Assembly (NCBI GenBank): GCA_950295325.1
Contig: OX485803.1
Coordinates: 62,001-126,000 of the forward strand
DNA length: 64,000 bases
Direction of reading: 5' to 3'
Source of the DNA: Polytrichum commune
Taxonomy: Eukaryota > Streptophyta > Polytrichopsida > Polytrichales > Polytrichaceae
How positions within the stretch are numbered: position 1 is the stretch's first letter; every line of letters starts with the position of its first letter. Shown piece by piece: positions 48,001 to 61,415 of the stretch. A program made the position numbers and the translations under genes. The notes under the pieces were generated by a model, which ran no database searches, had not been told where the DNA came from, and worked only from the letters and a program-made list of their open reading frames with translations.

Positions 48001-51000
48001 AACCATTTTGCATCAAATAGCTCTGCAGGACTTCTCTCAGCAAGACTGCTAAACTGTACGCAAGCATCAAGAAGTAGCTAACCTTGTATTTGCCTGTAGG
48101 AGATTGCGGCCAAGAATAGTAACCTCACAGTCCACACCTGCCTGTATACAAAGGGGCTCGACAGAAGACAGAGCAGGCATGCATGGCATGCAATCTTCTT
48201 TCCCAAGACCTCGGCTCACAGCTTTCCCTGTACCCACAAGCATGTAAGCTCATCTTTGCAATCGAATCTTCGCCAGAAGACCTACACCAGTAACAATAAG
48301 CAGACATAATGACAATAGGCCACTTGTGGAGAAAGGATCGTGCTTTAGTCAAAACTGTGAGAGATCCAATGGGAGAAGGAAATCTCACCATTATCAAAAT
48401 GCACGGTTTGGTTCCCTATTTTAGCATTGAAATACCCCTTATCCCAAAAGCCATTCAAGTTCTCAGGGCTCTGAACCAGTCTTGTCACAGCACCTTCCCA
48501 ATCCCCATGCAGCTGCCACATTGAAGACAACTTTAAGAATCCACAAGCTATACCAAGACTCTCCTGAATTTCAAGTGTATTATGCTGCTTATTATATATC
48601 AATACAATTCAACCAGGTTAAGAGTAAGAGTAGATTTACAGTACATTATCCCACATTGATTGAGGCATCGCCACAAAGAGAGTCAAAATGGTGCATCCAG
48701 AGCGTATGTAGCCTTCCAAATCTACAGGCATGTTTGACAACCACTCCAGTATCTGCAAAATCAGCATCCACTTTGTCAACAGGGTCTCCCAACTATATCT
48801 GTGACACTAATCCTCTCAAATCTACAGAAAAAAATGGTATAATAACCTTGTACTAGTAACTTATTATGGTAATTCAAACACTTCTCATTTTGATTAATCG
48901 TACCTGCTGCCTCAGATTTCGAGGAAAGTCACCAGGATTCCAGTCATACAACTTGAAGGAAATTCGACCAGTTGGACACTGCATGCATATCCACCCTCAA
49001 GTACTCAGAAAGTATTCCTAGAACTAGATTAAATGGTATCCACCACAACAAAAATTGTTTGGAGGAACACGACACAAGAACCATTGTTGAGTCTTGAAGA
49101 TCCACAAATGAAAAGTACCTTGGAGAAAAAGGACATGTAACGGAATGGCCACTTAGAACATAAGCATTGACAAAGATGTGAAACACATGGGATAAAAGGG
49201 GAGGATGTTTAGATAATCCACCGATGATGTGTATGTGTTTCGTTTGCTGGGAGGTCTTGGAGGCATGGGGGAGACCAAACTAAGGCTTTGAGGAGGCACA
49301 CTATCACCTCCATTTGGAGTGTCTTCCATCAGCAAAGCAAGTAGAGAGTCTTCATCAACTCCACCTTTGAGCCTGTCAGAGGGACTGCGTGACCTTAAAC
49401 TAGAGTCCCATATTTGATAAGATTCTACTGGAGGAAGGATCTGAGTCTCCGAGATATCATACTGGACACCAGCTTCCTGACCACCACCTGCATGCAAAAA
49501 GAGCAACTTGCATCTATGAACAGGGTGGATGCAACCTCTAGAGCGAAGCAATTCTTTGCCTGCAGTGCCACTAGTAGATATTGCAAACAATAGATAGAGA
49601 AGTTGCTTTGAAGAAATGCACAGGCTGGCTGCTATCAATTTTGCACAGAACCTTGTCTCCATTCTTAGTCTAAGTTGCACTGTTTACAAAAGATAAGGCC
49701 CTTACATTCAGCTTTTGAGACAGCAACATCAACCAGGCCTGGCACTGAGGAAACATGTGCAGTTTCTATTGTCTCGGATTGTTCAATTGAAGATAGCTTC
49801 TTGGAGGGTTGCGTGGCAATAGTGGGCTCAACCTCTGACTGCACTTGGCTCTCAAGGGCTAATTTTTCTTCTCCATTCACCTTTCCCTCTTCTTGTATTC
49901 CTGGCAACATGCACCAATATACACAAAGATTTAATTCTTCAAAATCTCAAGAAAACACGCCAATGAATTTAGGTCTTCCAGGAAAACTTGATGTTATATG
50001 CAAAACTAACTCCATAGATTGCTGCCTGGTTCAACAAAAAAATGAATATTCTTCAGAAATTTTTGCCTCATGTCGTATCCCCATTGCTCAAGACCATGCT
50101 CAACCCAAGATGGAAAGTAGCATTCAGCACTCAAAGTGTTGAACCGTGTTGCACTCTACCAGATTTCACTGCAATACTCAAGGGTTCATGGGAAAAGGTG
50201 ACAATTTTATAATCTCCTGAAACTCAATATGTCCAGGATTGGCAGACTGGCAAAGAAGAGAGTACAAACCCTCTGAGGGGCTGGCATTATCATTGTCACC
50301 AGCCGGAGTTCCAGTATCTTCTCCAGACTCTTGCACCTTTCTCCGGCGCCTGTTGTTGTGGCGTTCTAGCTTTCTGCGACAACTTCTCTTTCCCTCATCA
50401 AAGTCCCCTAAGATATGAAACCTGCACAAGACAGAATAAAGCAGTGTGAAAACAACAGGAAAAATAGCAATCACTGAGTATCTTGCTTTAACATCATGTT
50501 TAGTGAAGAAATTGCCCAAAATCTATACAAAAATAAGTGATATTTATGCCTGTTCAAGCAGTGAGTTGGAAGTCAGCAGCCCCATGAAAATCTAAAGAAT
50601 TAACACAAAAAGACCTTTCACTACTCCTGCGTTATCTCTCCCAGATCATTTTTTTTTTGGCACTAGCCACTTCAGCACATCAGTTTTCAAGGAATATGTA
50701 CAACAATGGGAACCCATACAACCACAGACAAGCAAGTCACAACTTCAACTCTGCCACATACAACTTGATGCTTCCTTGCCAGTTCTAAAAAGTGGTGTAA
50801 AATTTAAAGCAACGTGTTCATCTAGTCCAGGAACTTTATATATCCTAAACCCAAAATTTCCAGCACTGACCTTCTGCAATCAATATCTCAGATTTCTCTG
50901 AATCAAGTTCAAAATCAGTACCACAAATCATCCTCTCAAAATGCACATTCAATTCATAACGCACCCACATGACAATATCATGATTCGGTGTGAGCACTGC

Positions 51001-52186
51001 AAAAACAATTCCTATGAGGTCAAGTGAGAAATAGAGGTATGAACTCTTCAAAAGGAAAACTCAGAAGGGAGTAAATGTTGCTCTGAAGGGACCCAATTCA
51101 TATGACAGCCAATTTGCAACACTAGACTTCAACCAGGTTATCATATCGACCAAGCCTTTAGCTTTAACTAGAGCATGTCCTAAATGCCTAACCTCAAGTC
51201 AAAATAAAGATGATAATCTCAATTTTCATGTCATTTTAAGCTGCACGTGCATGGGCCTGATAGCAAGCTACTAATTTGCCTGATGGACAAAGTCTTGCAC
51301 ATCCCATGACATTAACGTCTCATACTCATATTTGGCTATATTACATCACTCCAGTAAAGAAACAGCCACAAATTCTGGCATATTTCATCCTTGATTCCTA
51401 CCTCTGAGAATCCTAATATCGCCATTAATAATAAACTGAGAACTCCATAAGATAAATGCATCATGTGGCCCCTTCAATGCGTTTCAGTTACCGAGGCATG
51501 ATTTGAAGAGAGTGCATCAAGAACATCATGAGAGGAGAGGCAGACATTCTCTCAGTATATAGCTTGGGCAAGAGGCACGATGCACGTTCCCAAAGCTCGC
51601 GAGAGAAAAAGGGACATTAAAGAAGCAGTAAACTATTTCCGTTAGGAGAATAATGGGCGGCTACTTACTTGCCACACTGTTGACAATAGCGCTGCGAGAT
51701 GTCATGCAGAACAACAGTGGTTGCGTTCGCACAGCGTAGACATACCCGATGGCGTTGGTGATAGCCTTTGAGGCGAGCCAAATCCGCACCGCAAGCAGGG
51801 ACCTGGCAGCGTGCTGTAAGCTTGGCTCTCTTATTACTCCGACTGCCTCCCTCGTCGTCGTTGTCCTCGTTGTCAGTGCATGCGCAAGGAACCCTTCCTG
51901 CCAGAAAATTTGGGCAATCGAGTCGCGGGTCCCGGAAGGTTTCCAACCCTGCTGAGGTGGTGGTGGTTGTTTTGTCCACGGTGGAGCTCGATTGAGGTCC
52001 TTGCCCGTCCGAGGGGCTGGACGTACTGTCCAAATCAGCCCACGACTGGCCGACTGTGAAATTCACTCCATTCTCAGTTTGGAACGTGCTCCTTGAGTGT
52101 AGAATGCTAGAGTCTAACGAGGGGTTTGAGAGGAGGAGGACACTGTCCCACTCCCAGTTTCCAGCTATATCACCCGAGTGTCCCAT
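45093..52186 (-). CDS. SPL7: SPL7/CRR1-type SBP-box copper-response regulator, 11 exons, 799 aa predicted
   Basis: This is an SBP-box transcription factor of the SPL7 (Arabidopsis) / CRR1 (Chlamydomonas) class, which activates copper-deficiency genes through GTAC elements. Exons: 52186-51669, 50421-50270, 49900-49706, 49487-49222, 48978-48904, 48752-48645, 48512-48389, 48227-48083, 47383-47248, 46616-46191, 45347-45093. Phases agree and the total is 2400 nt, close to SPL7 in length. The SBP domain runs from CQVPACGADLARLKGYHQRH through RVCLRCANAT and QRYCQQCGK, across intron 1, to FHILGDFDEGKRSC and a basic nuclear signal. Cys in RVCLRC replaces the usual His of finger 1, the SPL7/CRR1 signature. 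Further on are TGRISFKLYDWNPGDFPRNL, ILEWLSNMPVDLEGYIRSGC, LHGDWEGAV and a C-terminal hydrophobic segment (LLYTAVSLTAACAGLCIVL) ending RRCLWGQ. The gene looks intact. Confidence 0.95.
45605..46079. mobile_element. TIR element in the last SPL7 intron
   Basis: The terminal inverted repeats ACACTAAATATACCAATTAG (left) and its near-perfect inverse (right) are flanked by a possible 3-bp duplication AGT (45602-45604 and 46080-46082). The ends resemble the ACACTAAATAT termini of the repeats at 44148 and 53166. The interior includes a tandem repeat. It lies between exons 10 and 11 of SPL7 and is presumably spliced out. Confidence 0.65.
45825..45940. repeat. 38-bp minisatellite in the intronic TIR element
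   Basis: About four degenerate direct copies of a unit containing TAGTGATTAGTGCCAAGTGC, spaced at about 38 bp. Confidence 0.75.
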
Positions 52187-53165
52187 AATTCCTCAAACGC
52201 ATAGCATAACAAGGGTTTCCACTCCTATCCTATCCTTCACCCCTCGTCATTGTCACAAGTGCCACTGCTACGTCAAATGGCAGAAGTTGGTTCTAGGAAG
52301 CTCTCAACAGATGCACCCCGCTCCACCCTAGCTTCTTTTTTCAGCATGTTGTTTGCACCAGACATACATAACCAGGAAGAGCGGAAGGAGCCTAACCATC
52401 CATTATATGTTTGATTTCCGAGATAATCTCTGGTATGATGCTATTCAACAACACAGTGGCTAAGTTGAGAGAACCTGTTCCCGCACTAGAAACTCGAAAA
52501 ATCTGTGAATCTTCCACTAGAACACTAGTTAGATTTCTGCATGACGCCAGGATGAAGGAACCCTAGGGACAAGAGAGGCAACCCTGCATAACTCGCCCCA
52601 GGAACCAGAGATGCCTACTTCCTTTTTACACCTGAAAGCCGAGTCGCACAGGGTGTCCTGTTTCCGCACCCTCCTCACAGGATGAGCTTCTAACTTACGA
52701 ATTCAATTTGCAGCGCAGGATCAATCCCTCGCTTACCAGGTTTTCCACGCTGAAGGCAACTTGAGAATCATCGAGAATCTCCGGTGACACATTCCCTAAG
52801 AAACAGGGGCAGGGAAGGAAACCCTACGACACCACAATAGACTGGATTCTTCACCGAAAAGGCCCGCAGATGGCTCATTGGAAGCGGGCACTCGAGTGCA
52901 CGCAAATCAAAGCCAAGCAGATGAGCGCAGAGAGCGAGGGAAGGAGGCAGATCACTGCGAGGAAGAACAGGACACGGTAGCTTGGGAGGCCGTCGACACC
53001 ATAGCCAACCCCTTTCGCAGGGGACGGACAGTACCCCGTTCATGACTTCCGTCCGCGTCCATCCAATGTGTACGAATCTTGGATGTTTTGTCGTCTGGAA
53101 GAGCGAACATTTCATCCTTCTCTCATCCTCCACACAAATGTCAACCATCTGTGCTTTATAAAACT
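52187..53165. promoter_or_regulatory. 5' flank of SPL7
   Basis: Nearly 1 kb of GC-richer single-copy-looking sequence lies upstream of the SPL7 start codon. It should hold the promoter and any 5' leader. A GTAC core occurs near 53029, but a single such tetranucleotide is not evidence of autoregulation. No TATA box could be placed confidently. Confidence 0.35.
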
Positions 53166-53470
53166 ACACTAAATATGATATTTAGTGTCACCACTTCTCA
53201 TTGTCTTTCTTGCTCAATATTAATTGTAAACGCGGTATAGTGTCACCAACACTAAATGTTAACCTCACATTATTTGTCATTCCTTGTAAACATTTTGGGG
53301 GATTATAAATTTTACAATGTGGCAATTACTGTCACTTACTAAGTGGTTTTCATCCAATTTTCAATCATCCATGACAATGTTTCATCACAAGTGGTTGACA
53401 AGAGAAGGCATGGCTTTGGCCAATGAATGAACTCATCCATCACCCATGACAATATTTGTTCACTTAGAGA
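53166..53470 (-). mobile_element. MITE-like repeat, copy 2, inverted relative to copy 1
   Basis: It begins ACACTAAATATGATATTTAG and continues with the reverse complement of 44221-44517: ATTAATTGTAAACGCGGTAT, AACACTAAATGTTAAC, ATTACTGTCACTTACTAAGT, CATCCATGACAATGTTTCATC and TTGGCCAATGAATGAAC. The second palindromic end is missing. Confidence 0.7.
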
Positions 53471-55450
53471 GAGAAAAAAAAACGTTGACCTCAATGGGAT
53501 CATCGTGATTGAAATATCCGTTCGATCCACCCTTGGTATTATGTCTAATGGACATAATATCAGTGGTGCAAGACTACTAAGCCCTCTCAGGGTGGGCACT
53601 ATAATAATCAAGATAACCAATGTGACCATGAGAACTTAATGATTGTATGATTTTTTTTATTGATGGGGTTAATGTGGTTGCAAATGTTGTAGGGGTATAT
53701 GATCTCTTTTATGCGTGAGGTGGTTGCCGGGTCATGAGACTTCTCAGTGGGTCGACTTCTTAGTGGGTCATTGTATGTGAGGGTTAGTATTGCATGTTTA
53801 GTGGTCCAAGTTAGATTCCCGATGGCTTCGTATGAGCATTGTATTATGATGTAAGTGACTTGGCATTTGCTATGTGAGTTACTTGGCAGGAAAGTATGGC
53901 CACCAGCCCCTACCATGAGTTGTGACAATTCCTTAGCCAGTGTTGACATTTATTCTTTTGTGACCATGTTTGTTTATTGGTTGGTGGATGCTTGGGGTTG
54001 CTATGGTGGTTTTATTTTTATTGGTAGTGGTTCGTTGTTTTCTATCCTCTTTTTGTGTAGAATTATGGACTTAGCATATTGTATGGCGATGACATTTATT
54101 TCCTCAAATGTGTGTTTGATGCTTAGGTTATGGATTTCAAATGTATTTCAATATTTTCCATAGAAGGAGTGCGTGTGGTTGCCCTAGCACCGCCCATGAT
54201 GATTATTAGTGGATCTACCTTCCATCCTCTGTTGATAATATTGTCTATTAGTGTTTTTTCTTTCTTTCTTATTATAGTTTCATATGGTATTTTATCATTA
54301 CATTATGTGAATCCCATGAATTGTATTGTTAGGGTCTCATTAGGTTATGTCGGTGGTGGGGATTGGTGTGGTAATCCTTTCACACATAGAAGGTTTGGTT
54401 TGAACCTGGCATTGCAATGACATCTTTGTTGGCCACACGTGCAAGGTAGTAGCCATGGGGGGGACTGTGTTTTCTGGGGGGGTCATTATTGAATGTGCTC
54501 GCATTGATGAAAACATAACACCTTGATTTTTTTTATGCCACTATAAGTTTTCTTACTTCCCATATTGCCTTATTATGTCTTTTAGTTCGGATGGCATGTA
54601 TGTGGTGGTGTTTACATTTTAAAAGTACATGAAGTCATGTATCAGGGTCTGAAGACTTACATATGAGGCATATAATTGAGGGGAAGGCATATATTATTTA
54701 TTTTCTCATTAGCTATCCATTTATCTATGGTGGGATATAATGTGGGGATTAGTTCTAGATTTATATTCTTATCATATTTCGTGAGATGTTTTCAAGGAAT
54801 TTAATAAGTCATGTGTCATGGGTGGTTCCCATTGACGGCCAATCGTCTCTTTGGTAGTGGTATGGTGTTGAGTGGGCAAATTCATGTGGTTGTGAGGCGT
54901 TGGAGTGTTGAAGGATTCATATGTGTAGAAGCAATATGGGGGGAAGAATTTAAGGGGTGTTTTGTTCCCGTAGTTTGGGATTGGTGGGATTGTGTTATGG
55001 GGGTGTGTAAATTGGATTGAGTAAGTGAGGGCATTCCATGTTTTGCTTTTGTTAACTTCTACATTTTGTTGGGTAGGAGGGGCAATTTGTGTGATAGTGC
55101 AAGGTAGGTTAAGGTTATTGCATATATTTTTTTATTGTGTCTATTTATTATGTGGTACCAATGCTATTATTTCGGTGGTGTACATAGAGGATTCTTATAG
55201 CAAGTGGTTCTATATGTGGCCCGCTGAGTTATGATGGTATAGTTGGTTCCTCGTATATAGTGGTATATGTTGGTATACGAGTAATTATGTGTGTGTCATG
55301 GAAGGGGCCTAGATTTGGGGTGAATTTTGTTTTATACCGATTTATATTTGGGATGGTAAGTATTGTGATGATATTTGGGTTGTGTTTGGCTGCTAGTCTA
55401 GCCCAATGGATGGTTGTTTGGGCTTCAGTTTCATTATGGGGGTGAACATA
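53471..55450 (-). other. Strand-skewed block, probably decayed transposon coding sequence
   Basis: The plus strand is markedly rich in G and T, so the minus strand is A- and C-rich. On the minus strand, pieces such as ETEAQTTIHWARLAAKHNP, PNIITILTIPNINRYK and EPLAIRILYVHHR (about 55440-55170), and THKRINNI-like fragments elsewhere, read as degraded protein. I do not recognise the family. The long plus-strand hydrophobic frames here are a by-product of the skew. Confidence 0.3.
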
Positions 55451-56744
55451 ACCTATTCCTTGCCATCTTTGTGAGAATGCTCTACCAAAAGATTAAAAAA
55501 TATATCTTTAGGAAATAGTGAGAATAATTTTGTTAGTTGAGCGAGCATGTGATTGGTGAAAAGAACTAGGAGTGTGTAATATTGAAGGATGTTGCACTAC
55601 TAGAAAATTGTGACCAGATCAACAAAAATTCAACAGATTTCTGTTGTTTCGGGCAGTTGCGGTCAGAAGTTGGGTTCTTCCACAAACCCTTGTTATACGG
55701 TGCACGGTATCTATCTAATTTCTGTTGTCGTTGATGCTGATGTCATGAGGGTGCTGATTTCATGAAGGTGGTGACAGAGCATGCTGACATGGCAATGGTC
55801 GTCCGTCAGTTATCTATGTGGGCAATTATGGACATTTTTATTGCAGGTTTATGGTTCTCTGTGAAATTCAATGATTTTTGTGTATGAAAGGTGGTAATTA
55901 CCCTTTCAGAAATTTAAACGGAGATATATTTACGGTCATATATGGTGTTAGTTGTTAGGGTCTCATGCACCAATCACCAACTTCACCACATACTATCTTA
56001 AATTGAATTTCCCTGACATATCTGTAAACACTACTCGATAATGAAAATTGGTATCCTCAGGAATTATTTGTGCTCAATATGAATGGAATAAATAAAATGC
56101 AGTGTCACAAGGAGTGCAGGATCTGCCTCCCCTATTCGCAGTTTAAGTTGCTTCCACCCAAATAAGTTCAGACATCGCCTGGAATTGTGAAACAGACATG
56201 TAAAGCCCTACAATGGAGGTCTACTTTACGGTGGACCTATGGTAGAAGTCCACATTTTGCAATGGGTCATAGTTACTATCTACTGGTGGCAATCATGCAG
56301 GCGTCATGAACTCCATATCCGTCCAGTAGTATGCAGTGAACATCATTCCGAAACCATGCCCACAATGAAAAGCAGCTACGTGTGAAAAAATGCTTACCTT
56401 TTAAATTGCGCATACTTTCTGAAGGGCTTGTAAACTGATGAGAGGACCGGTCACACAGGAAAGTCTACTGTCTTTGTTTTCAAAAATTCTTTGACATGCT
56501 TGGGTCAGTGCTAAAATTTCAGCTGCCATCACTGTGCTCTTCCTTACAACCCAATTCTGTGCAACATGTATTTACTGAATAAATATAGTTCTCTCCTCTG
56601 TCAACAGCCATGTAGACATCATACCCACTAGCACTACCGTAATTACATCCACCAACTGCCTACCTAATTTCATGTCTTCGTACTCTCTAATTGCCTCGCT
56701 GTCACATACAATAAGCAATACACCCAAATAAAACAGAAACATGT

Positions 56745-59700
56745 TCACTCATCCTCTTCAGAAGATTCCCCGACATCTCTGTCAAATACCATGGCTTGTT
56801 CTCCCAGAACCTCATTTAGAATGTCATTCAATCGGATGTTTCTACCTGTTGGGAGAGGATCTGGATGTGTCTCTGGTATTATTTCTGGTGCCCGTAGTCC
56901 TTCAAAATCAACATCTGACCCCATGGCGAACATGGGAATAACATCGTCTTCCTCGATGTCATTGTCAACTCTACGTCCCCGAACCTCGGTTCGCAACACA
57001 ACTTTCCATCCTGGCTCGTCTTCTACATCTGAGAAAAATACTTGGTCGCAATGAATGGGGAAAGCAAATGATTCGTAACCGAATGGGACCATTGTGTTAA
57101 AATTTGCCATTGTAAACCCCCATTCATCTTTTTTCACTATAGCATTCCTTCCCCTGTAATTTGCCTTCACCCAGTCGCACACCAACAGCACCGTGCAGTG
57201 ACGTCCATAATTGAGCTCCACAATCTCCAATATTTGGCCTATGTACTCCAAGTTCGCATCAACAACGTTCACATCCCGCCTCCCCGATCTACATGGGCGA
57301 CGGAAGAAGGCGGCAACCCCTGAGTCACATGTTTTTGTAATGCTTTCCTCCGCACTTTTCACCCTGTAGTGGTACCCGTATGCGTACATACTTTTGAACC
57401 TCTGTGCCTGCAATGATGGTAGGTTCGAGGAGTATTCTACGTCCTCTGGAATTGATTCTCCATCTTGTTTCCTGGCTTCAATCTCTGTGTGAAACCATTA
57501 TGCAAATGATGGCATCACTTCCAATTCCTGCGGATACGGAGTCACTCTCCTCCCATTTCGCCGCGGATGACTGGCACGGAATGCCAGTCGTGCATTGGTC
57601 CTTTCCGTCCACAGTTCTTCATACCTACTGTTACCCACAACCGCAGTTCACACTTCCACATTTTAGAACAACAGATGCGTCCACATTAATAAGTAACAAC
57701 TGACATGCCATTTGGCTTCCCGGAACTTGAATGTTTTTTAAATGACCGTGTGATCTGGGACTTCCAGGGATACATATATCAACATTACGGATTACAATTA
57801 TTATTCTAAGAATTTCAGTACTGGCATCACAAGCAGATTTACACATAGTAGTGGCATTGCAGGTACCCTCGTCAGCAGACGTTCAAACTTACTGAATATC
57901 CAGAAACCTTTCTACCAAATCCGAGTTTCAGTACTTGTGTCAAAAAGCACCCACTTTACCTCATGTGGAACCCTGTTTTTTTGGCCAATATTTCAGACAT
58001 ACAACCCCCTAATATATGATGGTTTTCAATAAATACGGCATCTTGCTGAAATTCGAAGAGGAAGAATGTGAATGGAAGGCTTACTGTCGATATGGCTCGA
58101 CGTGTGCTGAGTTGTCCAACACAAAATCATGCATTGCACTTCTTAATTCCTCTGATAGGAGTTTAGGTTTACCTTTGCCCTCCAAAATTTCGTCCACCAT
58201 CGATGGCTCCTCCTTGTCATCCCATACCCTACGCGTCGTGACAGAGTACTCCGACATGTACTCTGTAATAAATCCTAGGGCTTGTTCTACTTGGTACCCT
58301 TGGGCAATGCTTCCCTCAGGTTTCGCAAGGTTTCTCACAAATCCTTTCACTGTCTTAAAATATCTCTCATAAGGGTACATCCATCTTGTGTGGACTGGTC
58401 CGCACAAAAATACCTCTTCTACCAAATGATATGGCAAGTGTGACATGATGTCAAAAAATGCTGGGGGCATTTCTTTTTCAAACATGCACATCGTCTCTGC
58501 ACAATCTGCAAGCATTTGTTGTTTCTCGGCCATGTTAATTGTTTTAGCACAGAGCTTCCTAAATACCCGGCTCAAACGAATTACTGCCCCTGCCAAAGCC
58601 TTGTTAGCCACTTTCCTAAAACATAGCGGCAAAATTTGTTGCATCAAAATGTGGTAGTCATGTGATTTTAGACCACTCAGTTTACCTTTGCTAATTTTGG
58701 TGTGCAAGGATGCAACATAGTTGGTTGGAGTCCTCAGATTCTTTAGCACACGTAAAACTCGGGCCTGATCTATGGCAGAGAGCACGTATGGGGCGTCAGG
58801 CATGTAAAAACGATCTCGGTTAGGGCCAGTAGGTTGTAAATGGAGATGTGCTCGGATGCCTCGTGCTTGCATGTCTGCCCTGACAGATGGAGTGTCCTTC
58901 TCACCAAAGGCTGTTTTCAGAATGTTCTCTGAGATGTTCTTTTCGCAATGCATCACATCTAGAACATGGCGCACGGGTAGGTCCTGCATAGTTTGCATAT
59001 CCATACAACTGAAATTAAAATGGTAACAATTCGATGACTATCAACGCCCAGAGTTGTTTGCAAAACTCCAGGGACAATTACCACCCCATGCACACCTATT
59101 TACATTACCAGGATTTTAATAAAATATTGTTAATGGTTAGTTTCGTCCACCTAACTTTTCATCAATCAATTCCCAGTACGGACACGAAAGTGCCATATAG
59201 CCCCTCCTCTGACAACCCCACTCAAGTATAAACGTAAAGTAGTTACACAGTCTGTACGTATGGAGAGAATTATTAGTTAGAACCCCATGTTCCTCAAAAT
59301 AGTGTATTGAGCCACATTAAACAATGCCAGAACCCATGGACTAGGACCTGCTGCCACGTAGTTTTGACTCAATATCAGGCTATATTTAGGCGTGTTTTTT
59401 AAAATAGTTTAAGGATGCCATTATCTGGTTGAACCAAATAAAACCAGGCCGGACATTGTACCTTCCAATAAGGTAGGTCGAAGAAAATACTCCGTCGCTT
59501 CACACCGTGCAATTTCACAGGGTCGCCATTTGAATTCTCCACTCCTCCATCTGCAAGAAATGTTGATCGTGCCGTACCCCATTCTAGAACTTCTTCCCCC
59601 GTTGGTCTATCAGGACCCATACACCACTCTTGGTGATTGTTAAATGCAGCCTTCGCCCTGCGGAACCTATGATCGGCTGCTAGAAAACGTCGGCCCCCTG

Positions 59701-61415
59701 GGTATATCATTTTATTTAAGAGCGGTGCATGCTCTGCACAAGTCTCAGGACCACACAACGGGCATCCCTTGTATCCATGTACTTGTTGTCCTGATAGAAG
59801 TCCATAGGCTGGAAAGTCGTTCACAGTCCATATTAACATGGCCCTTAGCGTGAAACGTCTACTCCCCTCGGGCTTTGCCATATTTATAGCTGGGACTCCA
59901 TGCCATAGTCTCAGCAAGTCACGAACTATAGGAGCTAGAAATACATCTATGTTTTCTGCTGTGGGGGATTTTGGGCCAGGAATAAGTAAAGCCATGGATA
60001 TGAAAAATTTCTTCGTTAATAGCCATGGAGGGAGATTGTAAATTGTGATCAACAACACCCAAGTTGAGTGTTTGATTGCATTGTTCTTGTAAGGAATAAT
60101 TCCATCTCCAACTAGCCCAAGGCGAAGATTCGTGGGTACTGTGGCAAATTCGGGCTCGTTGCGATCAATTGCCTTCCACTGCTCACTGTCAGCTACGGAC
60201 CTCATGAGCTGCCCACGACATCTATGAGAATCGTGCCATGTCATGTGTTGTGCTACTTGTGGACACTTAAACAATCGTTGAAGATGTTTGATGACATCGA
60301 AATACCTAGCCACACGCCGAGGAACATTATTTGAGCCAGGAATGTATCGTTGTTGATGGCATGTTGGACATTCTGTGAGATGGCCGTTGTCGCCTTCGTA
60401 CAGGACATGGCCGTCAGGACAACAGTGGACTTGTTCGTGTTTCAAGCCTAACTTCATCAGCAAAGATTTGACCTCATATGCAGTTCTGGGGAACTTGTTC
60501 GAGGTTGGCAACAGGTCTCCTGCTATCCATGTGAGCAGGGCGTCCAGAAATGTGTGTGGGACTGAGTAAAGAGTGCACAGGGTAAATAACACGATGGCGC
60601 ATTGCAGACGGTTCTGAGTGCCTCCTTCATAGACTGTTTCTGTAGATTCCCGTATCATATGTTCCAAATTCGCCTCATCATACTGACCTTCAACTTCACC
60701 CATGCCATTATCCATACCTGTGTGATCGTCTTCGTTGCCGCTGTTGTTGTGGATGTCGTCGATTCGAGCAAACGCATCCCGGGCCATGTTCTCCACGTCT
60801 ACTACAGTCCTCCTTGGCCACATGAATCCGGCATGTGCTTGGCGATGTCGATGTCTTCGGTATTGCTCTCCATCTGTATCTTCGGCCATGGCTGGACCTC
60901 GAACATTTTGTCCATCCACAGTCTCTCATATACAAGTACACAACAGTAGACTTTAGGTTAGTTACTCAACTTCAAGGCACCATCTATGAACGCAGTCTGA
61001 TGCATTATCGTGCATTGTCTAACAACAATTTGAATGGCATTTCAATTGTCAGAGACATATCAATATAGTTACCTACCATGACTGGATATACCAAATATGG
61101 ATCGCGACCATATGCACTATGGTGCCTCGCCACAGTTTCTACCTTCTTGATTATAGCGCCTCTACATCGATTACATGCACATGGGTACTCGGGCAAGCCC
61201 ATTCTATGGGCTATTGAACGCTCAATGTGGTAGGCTGCACTCAATCGTCGACGCATGTTTTCGGAGTGCGTGGGCTTCTTCACTACGGACTGTATACTGA
61301 TTATGCGTACACCCTCCTCAATTCCATGGACTCCAGTTTCGCATGTATATCCCTGAACCTGCGAGTTCACACTCTGCACCAACCCAACGTGACTGTCGCT
61401 GCAACATACATCCAA
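56745..61415 (-). CDS. CACTA TNP2-type transposase with DUF4218 and DUF4216 regions
   Basis: Read on the minus strand, the first exon (about 61415-61085) has the transposase-associated Cys motif YPCACNRCRGAIIKKVE. The main exon (about 60930-59462) contains the Transposase_21 core: LRLGLVGDGIIPYKNN, YNLPPWLLTKKFF, LIPGPKSPTAENIDVFL, FPAYGLLSGQQVHGYKGCPL and KLHGVKRRSIFFDLPYW. It ends at a GTACAA donor. The next exon (59008 to about 58085) starts CMDMQTMQDL and carries the DUF4218 part (LPYHLVEEVFLCGP, MYPYERYFKTVKGF). A GTAAGC donor near 58085 leads to a DUF4216 exon (57413-56745: CDSGVAAFFRR, EYIGQILEIVELNY). The frames are long and uninterrupted, unlike the relic at the window's left end, so this copy may be functional. 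The exact N-terminus is uncertain. Confidence 0.85.

Noticed and set aside
51749-51995. Plus-strand frames over the first SPL7 exon
   Set aside because: They are antisense shadows of the SBP-domain exon.
52187-53165. Copper-response element in the SPL7 promoter
   Set aside because: A lone GTAC tetranucleotide is expected by chance in 1 kb.
53855-55445. Several hydrophobic plus-strand frames that look like membrane proteins
   Set aside because: The strand is G/T-rich, which produces Val-, Leu- and Phe-rich frames; no start context, splice pattern or known motif supports them.
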